Source: an uncultured bacterium (GTDB lineage: Bacteria; Armatimonadota; JACIXR01). From it: a stretch of 33,200 bases of DNA. A program made the position numbers and the translations under genes. Below the pieces are notes generated by a model that ran no database searches, had not been told where the DNA came from, and was given only the letters and a program-made list of their open reading frames with translations. This document shows, piece after piece, positions 27,001 to 33,200 of the stretch. Where the stretch lies: the NCBI GenBank assembly GCA_938041455.1, contig CALITO010000026.1, positions 1-33,200 of the forward strand, given 5' to 3'. How positions within the stretch are numbered: position 1 is the stretch's first letter; each line of letters opens with the position of its first letter.

Positions 27001-27185
27001 GCACGATATTCGCAATGATTCCTATGGCTCTGGCGATAAGGGAAGGCTCAGAGATGTTCAAGCCACTGGCTATTGCCGTGCTCGGGGGGCTTTCCACCTC
27101 CACTTTTCTAACTTTGCTCGTTGTCCCCGCCCTCTATAGCCTATTTGAAGAGTGGGCGAGAGGACGCCACTCCTTCAGGGGATAA
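24072..27185 (+). CDS. RND-family (AcrB/HAE-type) efflux pump
   Basis: The 1037-aa protein has the RND layout: N-terminal SVRRPITVLMVIMAV membrane segment, porter domain with VYPGAGPEEVE, a TM bundle with the proton-relay pair D399-D400 in GRIIDDSIVALENIYRH, then a second duplicated half. In the second half the usual Lys in TM10 is replaced in GIVISNSVLLVQF, as in HAE homologues that use Asn. It expels toxic or lipophilic compounds through the HlyD-TolC assembly encoded next to it on the other strand. Its stop overlaps the UPF0126 stop by 11 bp, tail-to-tail. Confidence 0.95.
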   Translation: MNIAEFSVRRPITVLMVIMAVFLLGFVTLTRLNIDFLPDITLPVVTVTTVYPGAGPEEVESFITKPIEEAAGLVKNLEEISSFSMEGVSSVIVRFKWGTNIDYGAMELKEKIDPIVDTLPSEAHRPVITKMDISAMMPVVAIAITGTDLQTLGDLAEDVVKRDLERVSGVATATPMGGLEREIRVEVNPSRLKAYGLAIEQVVQALSAENRNLPTGYIKGQKNEYLVRVVGEVRKPEELGNITLDFKNGVPVLLKDVADIKDTTKEPTSYARVKGKPAALVMVYKQSGANTVDVSDRVQKAMKEIERELPPGVSMEVVMDQADYIRKSIKNLEDVALEGAFLAVVIIFLFLTTLRGAFVIALSIPLSIFVAFIYMFFSGTTLNIVTMGGLVIAIGRIIDDSIVALENIYRHMERGEPPKTAAVEAVKEIAMPIVASTLTTVAAFFPILFITGITQQLFSQMVLVFSVALLTSMFVAFFAVPMFASRLLRPLGEESQRKKNIVDKVVDSFQRGYSAVEEIYKGMLSWVLRHRRTTVGIGISTFIISLFLIPVIGLEYIPALTNLITVVVKTPVGTSLEETNRTIREVEKYFAEVPEFERYSAFCGGGGPGGRAVSMAMGGVNPNQSGRVMGMLKPMRELKRSVGEIKNWLRERIYKIPRAKFSFMEMTSAITGGRGAADIDIEIRGEDLSTLADLGNQLADRMKKIPGVYDVDLSWTAGAPEYQVMIDREKARTFGITAGQIGSALYTLLGGQQVTKYKERGKEYDINVQAPPSQREWEATLRRMPIYSPVTKSAIPLEMVAQVKLATGPSLITRRQLQRTIDITASKGNRALGDIVRDIHKELQAMKFPAGYTTSIRGAEETRREAFSGLFIALIAAVFLIYIILASQFESLIYPLVVMTAIPMALIGVMLGLLLGGQTISVLSMLGILMLTGIVISNSVLLVQFINLQKERGLEISEAIMRAGTIRLRPILMTALSTIFAMIPMALAIREGSEMFKPLAIAVLGGLSTSTFLTLLVVPALYSLFEEWARGRHSFRG

Positions 27186-27777
27186 AACGGGGAAGGTTCC
27201 ACTGCCTTTTTATCGCTAAAACGCGAAGTAAAAGGGTTGTCAGCATACCCGCAGTAGAAGCGAGCGTTCTTCCACCATCTAAGGACGAGATAAGCCAGAA
27301 TATAAAACCGCCGAGGATGGAACAACTAGCATAAACTTCCCGATGTAGAATCAAGGGCACCTCACCTGCTAAGATATCCCTGACCACTCCTCCCCCAACA
27401 GCTGTGGAAAGCCCCAGAACAATAACCCCGATGATTCCCAACTGGTATTGCTGAGCTACGAGTGCCCCGCTCACCGTGAAGGCGGAGAGCCCTATGGCAT
27501 CTGAAAATAGGAAGCCCCAGTCCGTTATTATGATATTACTCCAGCGCCTTGTTAGAAGGGCTAAGAGGACACCAATAAGGGAAAAACCTATATAGGAGGG
27601 GTCAGTGAGCATTATGGGTGTTCTTGTAACCATAAAGTCTCTGATAACACCTCCACCAAGTGCTGTTGCGAGCCCTAAAACCGTTATACCGAAGATGTCC
27701 AGCCCTCGGTTGATGCCCTTCACCGCACCAGAGAAGGAGAAAGCAAGTAGTCCAAGGATGTTGGAGGCTTCCAGCAT
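27175..27777 (-). CDS. UPF0126/TRIC-like inner membrane protein (YicG-like)
   Basis: Two repeats each containing a GGG-x-x-RD motif (ALGGGVIRD and AVGGGVVRD) and about seven membrane segments identify the UPF0126/TRIC family. Start ATG 27777 is chosen because the protein then begins MLEASNILGLLAFSFSGAVKG, matching the usual YicG start and length of about 200 aa. The upstream ATG at 27831 has no Shine-Dalgarno and adds 18 residues. GAGGT lies 13 nt before 27777. YicG in E. coli has been linked to glycine transport, while TRIC proteins are cation channels; the substrate here is unknown. It lies downstream of tRNA-Ser. Confidence 0.87.
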   Translation of the reverse strand: MLEASNILGLLAFSFSGAVKGINRGLDIFGITVLGLATALGGGVIRDFMVTRTPIMLTDPSYIGFSLIGVLLALLTRRWSNIIITDWGFLFSDAIGLSAFTVSGALVAQQYQLGIIGVIVLGLSTAVGGGVVRDILAGEVPLILHREVYASCSILGGFIFWLISSLDGGRTLASTAGMLTTLLLRVLAIKRQWNLPRFIP

Positions 27778-27844
27778 TTTTAAAGATGATACCTCATTTG
27801 TTGTGGTTTTCAAGAAGGGAAGCTCGCTCATAGAGGAGGAATTA

Positions 27845-27935
27845 TGGCGGAGGGGGTGGGATTCGAACCCACGAGGAGCTTTTAACTCCTAGCGGTTTTC
27901 AAGACCGCCTCCTTCAACCACTCGGACACCCCTCC
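27845..27935 (-). tRNA. tRNA-Ser (anticodon UGA)
   Basis: The minus strand folds into a type II tRNA: acceptor GGAGGGG/CCCCTCC, D-arm with GAGTGGTTGAAGG, anticodon stem GCGGT/ACCGC with loop CTTGAAA (anticodon TGA), a long variable arm (AGGAG-TTAAAA-CTCCT type), T-arm GTGGGTTCGAATCCCAC, and encoded CCA. It reads UCA and, by wobble, other UCN serine codons. Confidence 0.97.
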
Positions 27936-27942
27936 CTCTTTA

Positions 27943-27972
27943 ATTATACCCTCTCCCTAAAAGAGAAACCAA
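27943..27972 (-). promoter_or_regulatory. Promoter of tRNA-Ser within the radical SAM gene end
   Basis: TTGGTT (27972-27967) and a perfect TATAAT (27948-27943) are 18 bp apart. The expected start is close to the tRNA 5' end at 27935. The -35 lies inside the terminal codons of the preceding radical SAM gene. Confidence 0.5.
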
Positions 27973-28904
27973 CGAGGTGCATCAAATCTATGTAATCCCG
28001 CTTTCCTCGCCACCTCCAAAGCTTTTTCAAACTCCCCTCTCGTTATCCTCCTCCCTATTTTAGGATGCCCTACTGCCCTGTAGCAGGGGCGATACTGAGC
28101 CATTATGTTTATATAAGTATCAGGAGATACCTCCTCCGCCAAAAATCTGCATATTTCCTCCGTCCCCGCTAACCCCTCCGGCATCACAAGATGCCTGACC
28201 AATAACCCCCTTACAGCGATACCTTCTTCATTTATTACCAAATCCCCCACCTGCCTGTGCATTTCCTTAATCGCCTTCTTCATAACCTCCGGGTAATCCG
28301 GAGCATTGCAAAACTCCTTTGAGACCTCCCCCTCAGCAAACTTGGTATCCGGCATATATATGTCAACCACCCCCTCCAGAAGCTTCAATGTTTCAATTGA
28401 ATCATAAGAGCCCGTATTATAGACGAGGGGCAATCTCATTCCCCTTGGGATGGCGATTTTCAAAGCAGAGAGAAGTTGGGGAACGATATGGCTGGGAGTT
28501 ACTATGTTTATGTTATGGCAACCTATTGATTGCAGGTAAAGCATCATTTGGGCAAATTCCTCATCATTTACCTCCTCTCCTACCCTCCAATGGCTTATCT
28601 CGTAGTTTTGACAGAATAGGCAGCCGAGATTACAACTGGTGATGAAAATTGTGCCCGAGCCACCCCGCCCAACAAGGGGAGCTTCCTCCCCAAAATGTGG
28701 TCCGTAAGAGGAAACCATCGCTTTCCTTCCCAATTGGCAAAACCCCTTCTCGTTCTTCAATCGGTTAACCCCGCACTTACGGGGGCAAAGACTGCAACTT
28801 TCCAGCAGGGCATAGGCTTTCTCTACCCTCTCGTCCAACTCGCCACTTTCAAAAAGGGCAATATAGGATGGATAAGAAGTTTTTAAAGGATTATCTCCTC
28901 CCAT
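27957..28904 (-). CDS. Radical SAM protein, PflA-like (AmmeMemoRadiSam-related)
   Basis: The 315-aa protein has the radical SAM cluster motif CNLGCLFC (C91, C95, C98), plus an N-terminal Cys cluster CSLCPRKCG...GFC (C37, C40, C44, C56) seen in PflA-like proteins of unknown substrate. The glycyl-radical partner usual for PflA is not in the window, and this subfamily often occurs without one. The ATG at 28904 lies inside the surE end (22-bp overlap), with AAGGG just upstream, so it belongs to the serA operon. It is cytoplasmic and should be oxygen-sensitive if it carries a 4Fe-4S cluster. Confidence 0.85.
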   Translation of the reverse strand: MGGDNPLKTSYPSYIALFESGELDERVEKAYALLESCSLCPRKCGVNRLKNEKGFCQLGRKAMVSSYGPHFGEEAPLVGRGGSGTIFITSCNLGCLFCQNYEISHWRVGEEVNDEEFAQMMLYLQSIGCHNINIVTPSHIVPQLLSALKIAIPRGMRLPLVYNTGSYDSIETLKLLEGVVDIYMPDTKFAEGEVSKEFCNAPDYPEVMKKAIKEMHRQVGDLVINEEGIAVRGLLVRHLVMPEGLAGTEEICRFLAEEVSPDTYINIMAQYRPCYRAVGHPKIGRRITRGEFEKALEVARKAGLHRFDAPRWFLF

Positions 28905-29650
28905 TGTTCCCTTCGCAGGATGTTTAAGGTTTTTGAATCCGTTAAATCCAACCCAAGAGGTGTAATCGAGATCTTGCCCTGGGATAGGGCACAGGTATCC
29001 GTTCCTTCTTCCATCTCATCTATGGGCGTTTCCCCACCAATCCAGTATACCCTTTTTTCGCCTTCAGTGAATATCTCCTGAATAGGAGAGGGGTAAATCC
29101 TCTTGCCCAAGCGGGTGACTTCTATCCCTTTTAATTTCTCTTTGGGAAGGTTGGGCACATTGATGTTGAGAAATATGTGGGGAGGAAGGGGATTGCGGAG
29201 GAGCAAATCTGCTGCCCTCTTGGCAACGAGGATAGCGGTCTCCAAGTGCTTCTCTCCCCCATCGCAGTTAAGGGAGATGGAGAAGGCGGTGAGACCTTGC
29301 ATAGCTCCCTCCCGAGCTGCCCCAACGGTTCCCGAATAGAAGATATCCCAACCGAGATTCGGCCCCATGTTTATCCCCGAAACGACAAGTTTTATATCCT
29401 TAAAGAGCGCCCTCGCGGAAAGCATCACGCAGTCAGCGGGAGTGCCCTCCACCGCAAAGACCTTTACCTTACCTGACAAGGTTTTCTCCCTTACAACCAG
29501 CGGCTGATGAAGGGTAACAGAGTGAGAGGAAGCACTCCTCTCTTGATGGGGCACCACTATAGCCACTTCCTCCAGGCAACTCAAAGCTTCAAATAGAGGC
29601 AGAAGGGTAGGGGAGTAAAGTCCATCGTCATTAGTCAATATTATGGGCAA
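28883..29650 (-). CDS. surE: 5'/3'-nucleotidase SurE
   Basis: The 255-aa protein has the SurE opening LTNDDG with metal ligands D8-D9, an ERSASSHS segment (S39) and VSGINMGPNLGWDIFYSGTV (N94), all conserved in this survival-type phosphatase that dephosphorylates nucleoside monophosphates. Its TTG start at 29650 has TAAGGAGG upstream. It follows serA by 10 bp and overlaps the radical SAM gene. SurE is widespread; its pairing with serA is not standard. Confidence 0.95.
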   Translation of the reverse strand: MPIILTNDDGLYSPTLLPLFEALSCLEEVAIVVPHQERSASSHSVTLHQPLVVREKTLSGKVKVFAVEGTPADCVMLSARALFKDIKLVVSGINMGPNLGWDIFYSGTVGAAREGAMQGLTAFSISLNCDGGEKHLETAILVAKRAADLLLRNPLPPHIFLNINVPNLPKEKLKGIEVTRLGKRIYPSPIQEIFTEGEKRVYWIGGETPIDEMEEGTDTCALSQGKISITPLGLDLTDSKTLNILRREQWEEIIL

Positions 29651-29660
29651 CTTAACCTCC

Positions 29661-31241
29661 TTAAAATTCCACTACCCAAGCCCTCTCAATCCCCTCTATC
29701 CCCTCTATCTCCTGGAGAACACTGAGAGGGATGTTCTCATCAACGCTCAGCACCATCACCGCTTTCCCTCTCCTCTCCATCCTTCCCACATTCATTCCCG
29801 CTATATTGATATCGTTCTTCCCTAAAATGGTTCCCACCTTCCCGATCATTCCCGGCTTATCTATGTGAGAAGTGACGAGGACTATCCCCTCGGGAACGAA
29901 ATCCACTCTATAGCCATCTATGGAGACGATGCGAGGCTCCCCTTTACCTACCACCGTTCCCCCTACTGTTCTTATCCCCTCCTCGCTATAGAGCTTCACC
30001 ATTGATAGGTTGGCGTAATCAATGGGGGCACTGCTTTTCGTTTCGGAGACACCTATACCCCTACTCTCCGCTATAAGGGGTGCGTTCACTATATTTATGG
30101 GAAGGGAAAGGACGGGTTCAAGAAGCCCCTTCAGAAGCGAACGGGTAAGGACGCTCGTTTCCGTATCGGTTATATCTCCATAATAAGTTATCTCCACTTT
30201 TTTAATCCTTTTACCTCCTATACCCGCAAGGAGCTTGCCTATCCTCTCCATCAACTGGATATGGGGCTGGAGTAAGGGAAGGACTTCTGGAGGGAGGACT
30301 GGCAAGTTAACGGGGCTGGATGGGGGTATCCCTTTGAAGAAATTCACAATCTGCTCTGCCACATCAATCGCCACATACTCCTGAGCTTCAACTGTAGATG
30401 CACCTAAATGTGGGGTAACGATGACCTGCTCGAGTTGGAGTAAGGGATGATCAGGAGGGGGAGGTTCTTGTTCAAAGACATCTATTGCCGCTCCACTTAT
30501 AATTCCCTCTCCTATTGCTTTAGCAAGAGCATACTCGTCAACGATGCCTCCCCTGGCTGTGTTAATTATCCTCGCTCCCTTCTTCATCATCCTTAGTTCC
30601 TTTTCCCCTAATAGGTGCCGCGTCTCCTTTGTTAGAGGGGTATGGATGGTCACGATATCCGCTTCGCTTAACAAGGTCGGAAGGTCCACTAACTGGACGC
30701 CGATCCTTTCTGCCCATTCCTCCGAGATGTAGGGGTCACAAGCGATTACTTCCATCCCCAACCCCTTTGCCCTTTTGGCTACTTCCCTTCCAATTCTCCC
30801 CAGTCCAATTATCCCCAATTTCTTGCCATAGACTTCCACCCCCATAAACTTGCTTCTTTGCCATTGTCCCTGTTTCAACATCCTATGAGCTTGGGGTATG
30901 TTCCTGGCAAGAGCCAACATTAAGGCAATTGTGTGCTCCGCTGCCGCCCTCGTATTTCCTCCCGGAGAGTTAACCACCACTATCCCCCTCTCCGTAGCAG
31001 ACTCCACATCTATATTATCAACCCCCACCCCTGCTCTCCCTATTATCTTGAGATTCGTTCCTTTCTCTATTATATCCCTTGTGACCTTCGTTCCACTTCG
31101 CACCATTAAAGCTTCGTATTCCGCTATCCTCTGCAGGATATCCTCTTTTGGAAGCCCGGGTGAATAGTCAACCTCCATCTCCTTGCGAAGGAGTTCCAAC
31201 CCCTTCTCCGATATCTGGTCAGAAACGAGTATCTTAGCCAA
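29661..31241 (-). CDS. serA: D-3-phosphoglycerate dehydrogenase, long form with ACT domain
   Basis: The 526-aa protein has the NAD fold GLGRIG (146-151), catalytic R230 in NTARGG, E259 in FEQEP and H278 in TPHLG, an intervening ASB-like domain (about 300-445) and a C-terminal ACT domain (about 450-526, HIDKPGMIGKVGTILG). It oxidises 3-phosphoglycerate, the first step in serine synthesis, and the ACT domain may sense serine. The TTG start at 31241 has GGAGG upstream and is 1 bp after the aminotransferase stop, so the pair catalyses the first two steps. Confidence 0.96.
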   Translation of the reverse strand: MAKILVSDQISEKGLELLRKEMEVDYSPGLPKEDILQRIAEYEALMVRSGTKVTRDIIEKGTNLKIIGRAGVGVDNIDVESATERGIVVVNSPGGNTRAAAEHTIALMLALARNIPQAHRMLKQGQWQRSKFMGVEVYGKKLGIIGLGRIGREVAKRAKGLGMEVIACDPYISEEWAERIGVQLVDLPTLLSEADIVTIHTPLTKETRHLLGEKELRMMKKGARIINTARGGIVDEYALAKAIGEGIISGAAIDVFEQEPPPPDHPLLQLEQVIVTPHLGASTVEAQEYVAIDVAEQIVNFFKGIPPSSPVNLPVLPPEVLPLLQPHIQLMERIGKLLAGIGGKRIKKVEITYYGDITDTETSVLTRSLLKGLLEPVLSLPINIVNAPLIAESRGIGVSETKSSAPIDYANLSMVKLYSEEGIRTVGGTVVGKGEPRIVSIDGYRVDFVPEGIVLVTSHIDKPGMIGKVGTILGKNDINIAGMNVGRMERRGKAVMVLSVDENIPLSVLQEIEGIEGIERAWVVEF

Positions 31242-31242
31242 C

Positions 31243-32391
31243 TTATTGCACCTCCTCAGCGATGTATTCCTCGCCCGCCCTCACCGCTTGCCCCAATTCC
31301 AAAGGGAAACCCTGTTTCTTCAACCCTATCTCGAGGGCAGAAAGGACGGTCAAAGCGTCCATAACATCCACATAACCAAGATGCCCTATTCTGAAGATGG
31401 TGTTCTGAATAGCCCCTTGCCCACCAGCGAGAACAACCCCAAACTTTTCCCTCAAAAAAGCGCGGAGTTTTCTAACATCCACTCCCTCGGGATTATAGAT
31501 GGCTGTTACGGTGTTGGAAGCGAACCTCTCCTCCCCGAATATATTCAACCCTATAGCTTTGACACCCCTTCTTATCGTCTCAGCCACCATTCTATGGCGC
31601 CTCTGCACATTCTCCAAACCCTCCTCCAGTATTTGGCGGAGAGCTTCCCGAAGGGCGAAAAGTTGAGGTAAAGCAGGCGTATAGGGGGTTTGATTCCGTT
31701 CCATTGACTTAAGCATTGACCTCACATCAAAGTAAAAACGGGGCATTTTAGCCCTTTCGCTGTTCTCTAAGGCTTTTTCACTCACGCTTATAAAGGAAAG
31801 CCCTGGCGGTATCATAAACGCCTTCTGCGAACCCCCTACCACCACATCAACTCCCAACTCGTCTGTTGGCAAATCAATCGCTACTAAGGAGCTTATCGCA
31901 TCCACTATCCACAAGATATCCCTATCCCCAATGACCTCCTTTATCGCCCAGAGATCGTTTGTAACTCCGGTAGAGGTCTCATTATGAGTCATAAGGAGCG
32001 CCTTGGCGTCTGGATGAGCATCTAAGCAGGCTTTGAGTTCTTCAGGGTCTATCGCTTTTCCCAAGGGGAAGTCCAATTTTATCAAATCCGCCCCATAAGT
32101 TTTGGCAATAGAAGCGAATCTATCCCCAAACACTCCTATACTGGCACAAATCACTTTGTCCCCGGGTGAAAGAAAATTCACTATAGCTGCTTCCATACCT
32201 CCCGTTCCTGCGGAGGGAAAAATTACAACCCGATTAGATGTCTTAAACACTTTCCGGAGGTTCTCCAATACCTCCTTCTGCAAAGCTTCATACTCCGGTC
32301 CCCGATGGTTTATCATCGGGCTGGAAAGCGCCTTTTGAACCTCCGGTGTTAGAGGAGTAGGACCCGGGATAAATAATCTCGTCTTGAACAA
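31243..32391 (-). CDS. Class V aminotransferase, serine-pyruvate/alanine-glyoxylate type
   Basis: The TTG at 32391 is preferred to the GTG at 32400, because AAGGGAGG overlaps the latter and lies 8 nt before the former. The 382-aa enzyme has the PLP Lys in GGSQKAFM (K190 from this start), the PLP-ring Asp in VDAIS and the family start LFIPGPTPL. It transfers amino groups with serine, alanine or phosphohydroxypyruvate as partners. Direct linkage to serA suggests it may stand in for SerC, as proposed for similar thermophile pairs. Substrate specificity cannot be read from the sequence. Confidence 0.88.
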   Translation of the reverse strand: MFKTRLFIPGPTPLTPEVQKALSSPMINHRGPEYEALQKEVLENLRKVFKTSNRVVIFPSAGTGGMEAAIVNFLSPGDKVICASIGVFGDRFASIAKTYGADLIKLDFPLGKAIDPEELKACLDAHPDAKALLMTHNETSTGVTNDLWAIKEVIGDRDILWIVDAISSLVAIDLPTDELGVDVVVGGSQKAFMIPPGLSFISVSEKALENSERAKMPRFYFDVRSMLKSMERNQTPYTPALPQLFALREALRQILEEGLENVQRRHRMVAETIRRGVKAIGLNIFGEERFASNTVTAIYNPEGVDVRKLRAFLREKFGVVLAGGQGAIQNTIFRIGHLGYVDVMDALTVLSALEIGLKKQGFPLELGQAVRAGEEYIAEEVQ

Positions 32392-32422
32392 AGAGAACAC
32401 CTCCCTTGGGATTCTTTATAGA

Positions 32423-32450
32423 ATTATAAACTTTAAAGGCGTTTCGTAAA
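32423..32450 (-). promoter_or_regulatory. Promoter of the aminotransferase-serA-surE-radical SAM operon
   Basis: A perfect TATAAT (32428-32423) is preceded by TTTACG (32450-32445) at 16 bp. The start site near 32416 gives a short leader of about 25 nt containing the Shine-Dalgarno. Confidence 0.5.
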
Positions 32451-32464
32451 GTCAAAGAGATTCT

Positions 32465-32872
32465 TCATTCCCCTACTATCTTCACTATCACTCGCCTGGT
32501 CCGAGGACCGTCCATTTCTAAGAGGAAGATGTTTTGCCAGGTGCCGACATCCAGTCTACCAGCGGTAAGGGGCATTGCTACGAACGGTTTGAAGAGTATT
32601 GACCCCAGGTGAGCAGTGGCGTTATCGTCAATGCGGTTGTGGAGATAGGGACGATTGCCAGGGATTACCTCCTTGACGAAAGATAGCACATCGCTCATAA
32701 GTCCCCCTTCATGCTCGTTAAGATACAAAGCGGCGGTTGCGTGGGGAACGAAGACGAGAACCATCCCTTCCTTTATTCCGCTTTTTGCTATGAGCTCTCT
32801 CACTTGGGAGGTTATATCAACCAGTTCTATTCTATCCTTAGTCCTCAGGAGGAACTCAGCAGAGTAGACCAT
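32465..32872 (-). CDS. yjbQ: YjbQ/UPF0047 family protein
   Basis: The 135-aa protein has the full YjbQ pattern: VPHATAAL with H44, NEHEGG with E53, HNRIDDNATAHLGS with H78 and H88, and GTWQNIFLLEMDGPR. The family has been reported to have weak secondary thiamin phosphate synthase activity; the true role is uncertain. The ATG has no Shine-Dalgarno, and its -10 box ends 7 nt before it, so the mRNA is probably leaderless. It is cytoplasmic and stands alone. Confidence 0.94.
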   Translation of the reverse strand: MVYSAEFLLRTKDRIELVDITSQVRELIAKSGIKEGMVLVFVPHATAALYLNEHEGGLMSDVLSFVKEVIPGNRPYLHNRIDDNATAHLGSILFKPFVAMPLTAGRLDVGTWQNIFLLEMDGPRTRRVIVKIVGE

Positions 32873-32879
32873 ATGATTA

Positions 32880-32909
32880 ATTATAAAAAAATTTTGTTGA
32901 ATAATTCAA
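32880..32909 (-). promoter_or_regulatory. Leaderless promoter of yjbQ
   Basis: TATAAT (32885-32880) with TTGAAT (32909-32904) at 18 bp places the transcription start at or beside the A of the start codon (32872). The -35 overlaps a small palindrome, TTGAA-TAA-TTCAA (32897-32909). Confidence 0.5.
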
Positions 32910-32962
32910 TGAATTTTACTTCCCCTTTTGAAGGAATGGTGGAGAAAAGATGTTTCTTAACA

Positions 32963-32984
32963 GGGGGCGAATTTCTTCGCCCCC
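32963..32984. terminator. Strong GC-rich hairpin after the right-edge gene
   Basis: GGGGGCGAA and TTCGCCCCC form a perfect 9-bp stem around a 4-nt loop, 12 bp beyond the stop of the partial gene and upstream of yjbQ. On the minus strand the T-tract is not immediate, so it is not a textbook intrinsic terminator, but it is the most stable small hairpin I saw in the window. Confidence 0.55.
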
Positions 32985-32995
32985 CGCCCCAATTT

Positions 32996-33200
32996 TTAAG
33001 ACAAGAACTTCAGAAACTTCCAAATAGCATAACTCAAGGCGGAGAGGGAGAGCCCTCCACCTATAGCACCCTGCGTTTTCTCCTTCTTCTCATCTACCTT
33101 TTTTAAATAAATCGTCCTCTCCTTGGGAACATATTTAACTGAGTAGCCCCCTATCTTTGCTACAGCCTCCAAAGATAGATAAACTTTTCCTCCCTCCTTA
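32996..33200 (-). CDS. C-terminus of a copper-amine-oxidase-N-like domain protein (partial)
   Basis: The minus frame is open from the right edge to TAA at 32996, giving the last 67 residues. YLSLEAVAKIGGYSVKYVPKERTIYL resembles the small repeat found in copper amine oxidase N-terminal and stalk domains of exported proteins. It is followed by a Lys/Glu-rich linker and a hydrophobic end (AIGGGLSLSALSYAIWKFLKFL) that may be a membrane tail. The start is outside the window. Identity is tentative. Confidence 0.5.
   Translation of the reverse strand, partial: KEGGKVYLSLEAVAKIGGYSVKYVPKERTIYLKKVDEKKEKTQGAIGGGLSLSALSYAIWKFLKFLS

Overview
The window reads as chromosomal DNA of a diderm and probably thermophilic bacterium that degrades polysaccharides. 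An outer membrane is implied by a TolC-type channel, a periplasmic adaptor and an RND pump. Thermophily is only inferred from the Glu/Lys/Arg/Ile-rich proteins and tight gene packing. Large exported multidomain glycan proteins (a DUF4838-like enzyme with LamG, a clan GH-A hydrolase with a CBM4/9-like module, Asp-box propellers) suggest a poorly cultured lineage such as Armatimonadota/Fervidibacteria. That placement is a guess from gene style, not a phylogeny. Shine-Dalgarno sequences are strong, TTG starts are frequent, and nothing indicates a plasmid or phage.

Layout. (1) 1-6.0 kb: a secreted C25-like caspase-fold protein (-) diverges from a 1004-aa LamG/DUF4838-like/CBM9-like protein (+), followed by a multidomain lipoprotein (-). 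(2) 6.0-6.9 kb: a decayed beta-class DNA methyltransferase with an internal in-frame stop, cut short where a tandem 53-bp repeat begins. (3) 7.0-10.6 kb: rpsO-pnp-M16 peptidase operon (-). (4) 10.7-15.4 kb: three glycan genes (+): a cytoplasmic beta-propeller hydrolase, a lipoprotein GH-A hydrolase and a sialidase-like four-Asp-box protein. (5) 15.4-20.9 kb: pheT without its EMAP domain, a 216-aa protein with a LeuA-regulatory-domain-like C-terminus, a 27-aa hydrophobic micro-ORF, and two overlapping membrane HD-GYP genes (+). (6) 20.9-27.2 kb: an AbrB-TolC-HlyD operon (-) divergent from an RND pump gene (+). (7) 27.2-32.9 kb: all on the minus strand; read in the direction of transcription, yjbQ, then the operon class V aminotransferase-serA-surE-radical SAM, tRNA-Ser(UGA) and a UPF0126/TRIC-like membrane protein. 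(8) A gene with a copper-amine-oxidase-N-like fold runs off the right edge, followed by a strong hairpin.

Working together. The exported hydrolases and internal propeller enzymes look like parts of a glycan-use programme. AbrB-TolC-HlyD plus RND form a complete tripartite exporter. SerA and the aminotransferase cover two steps of serine synthesis. There is no clear complete novel defence or mobile system. The items most worth a second look are the broken methyltransferase with its repeats, the EMAP-less PheT, the LeuA-like/micro-ORF/HD-GYP group, and the domain insertions inside the hydrolases. No gene-free stretch exceeds about 300 bases.
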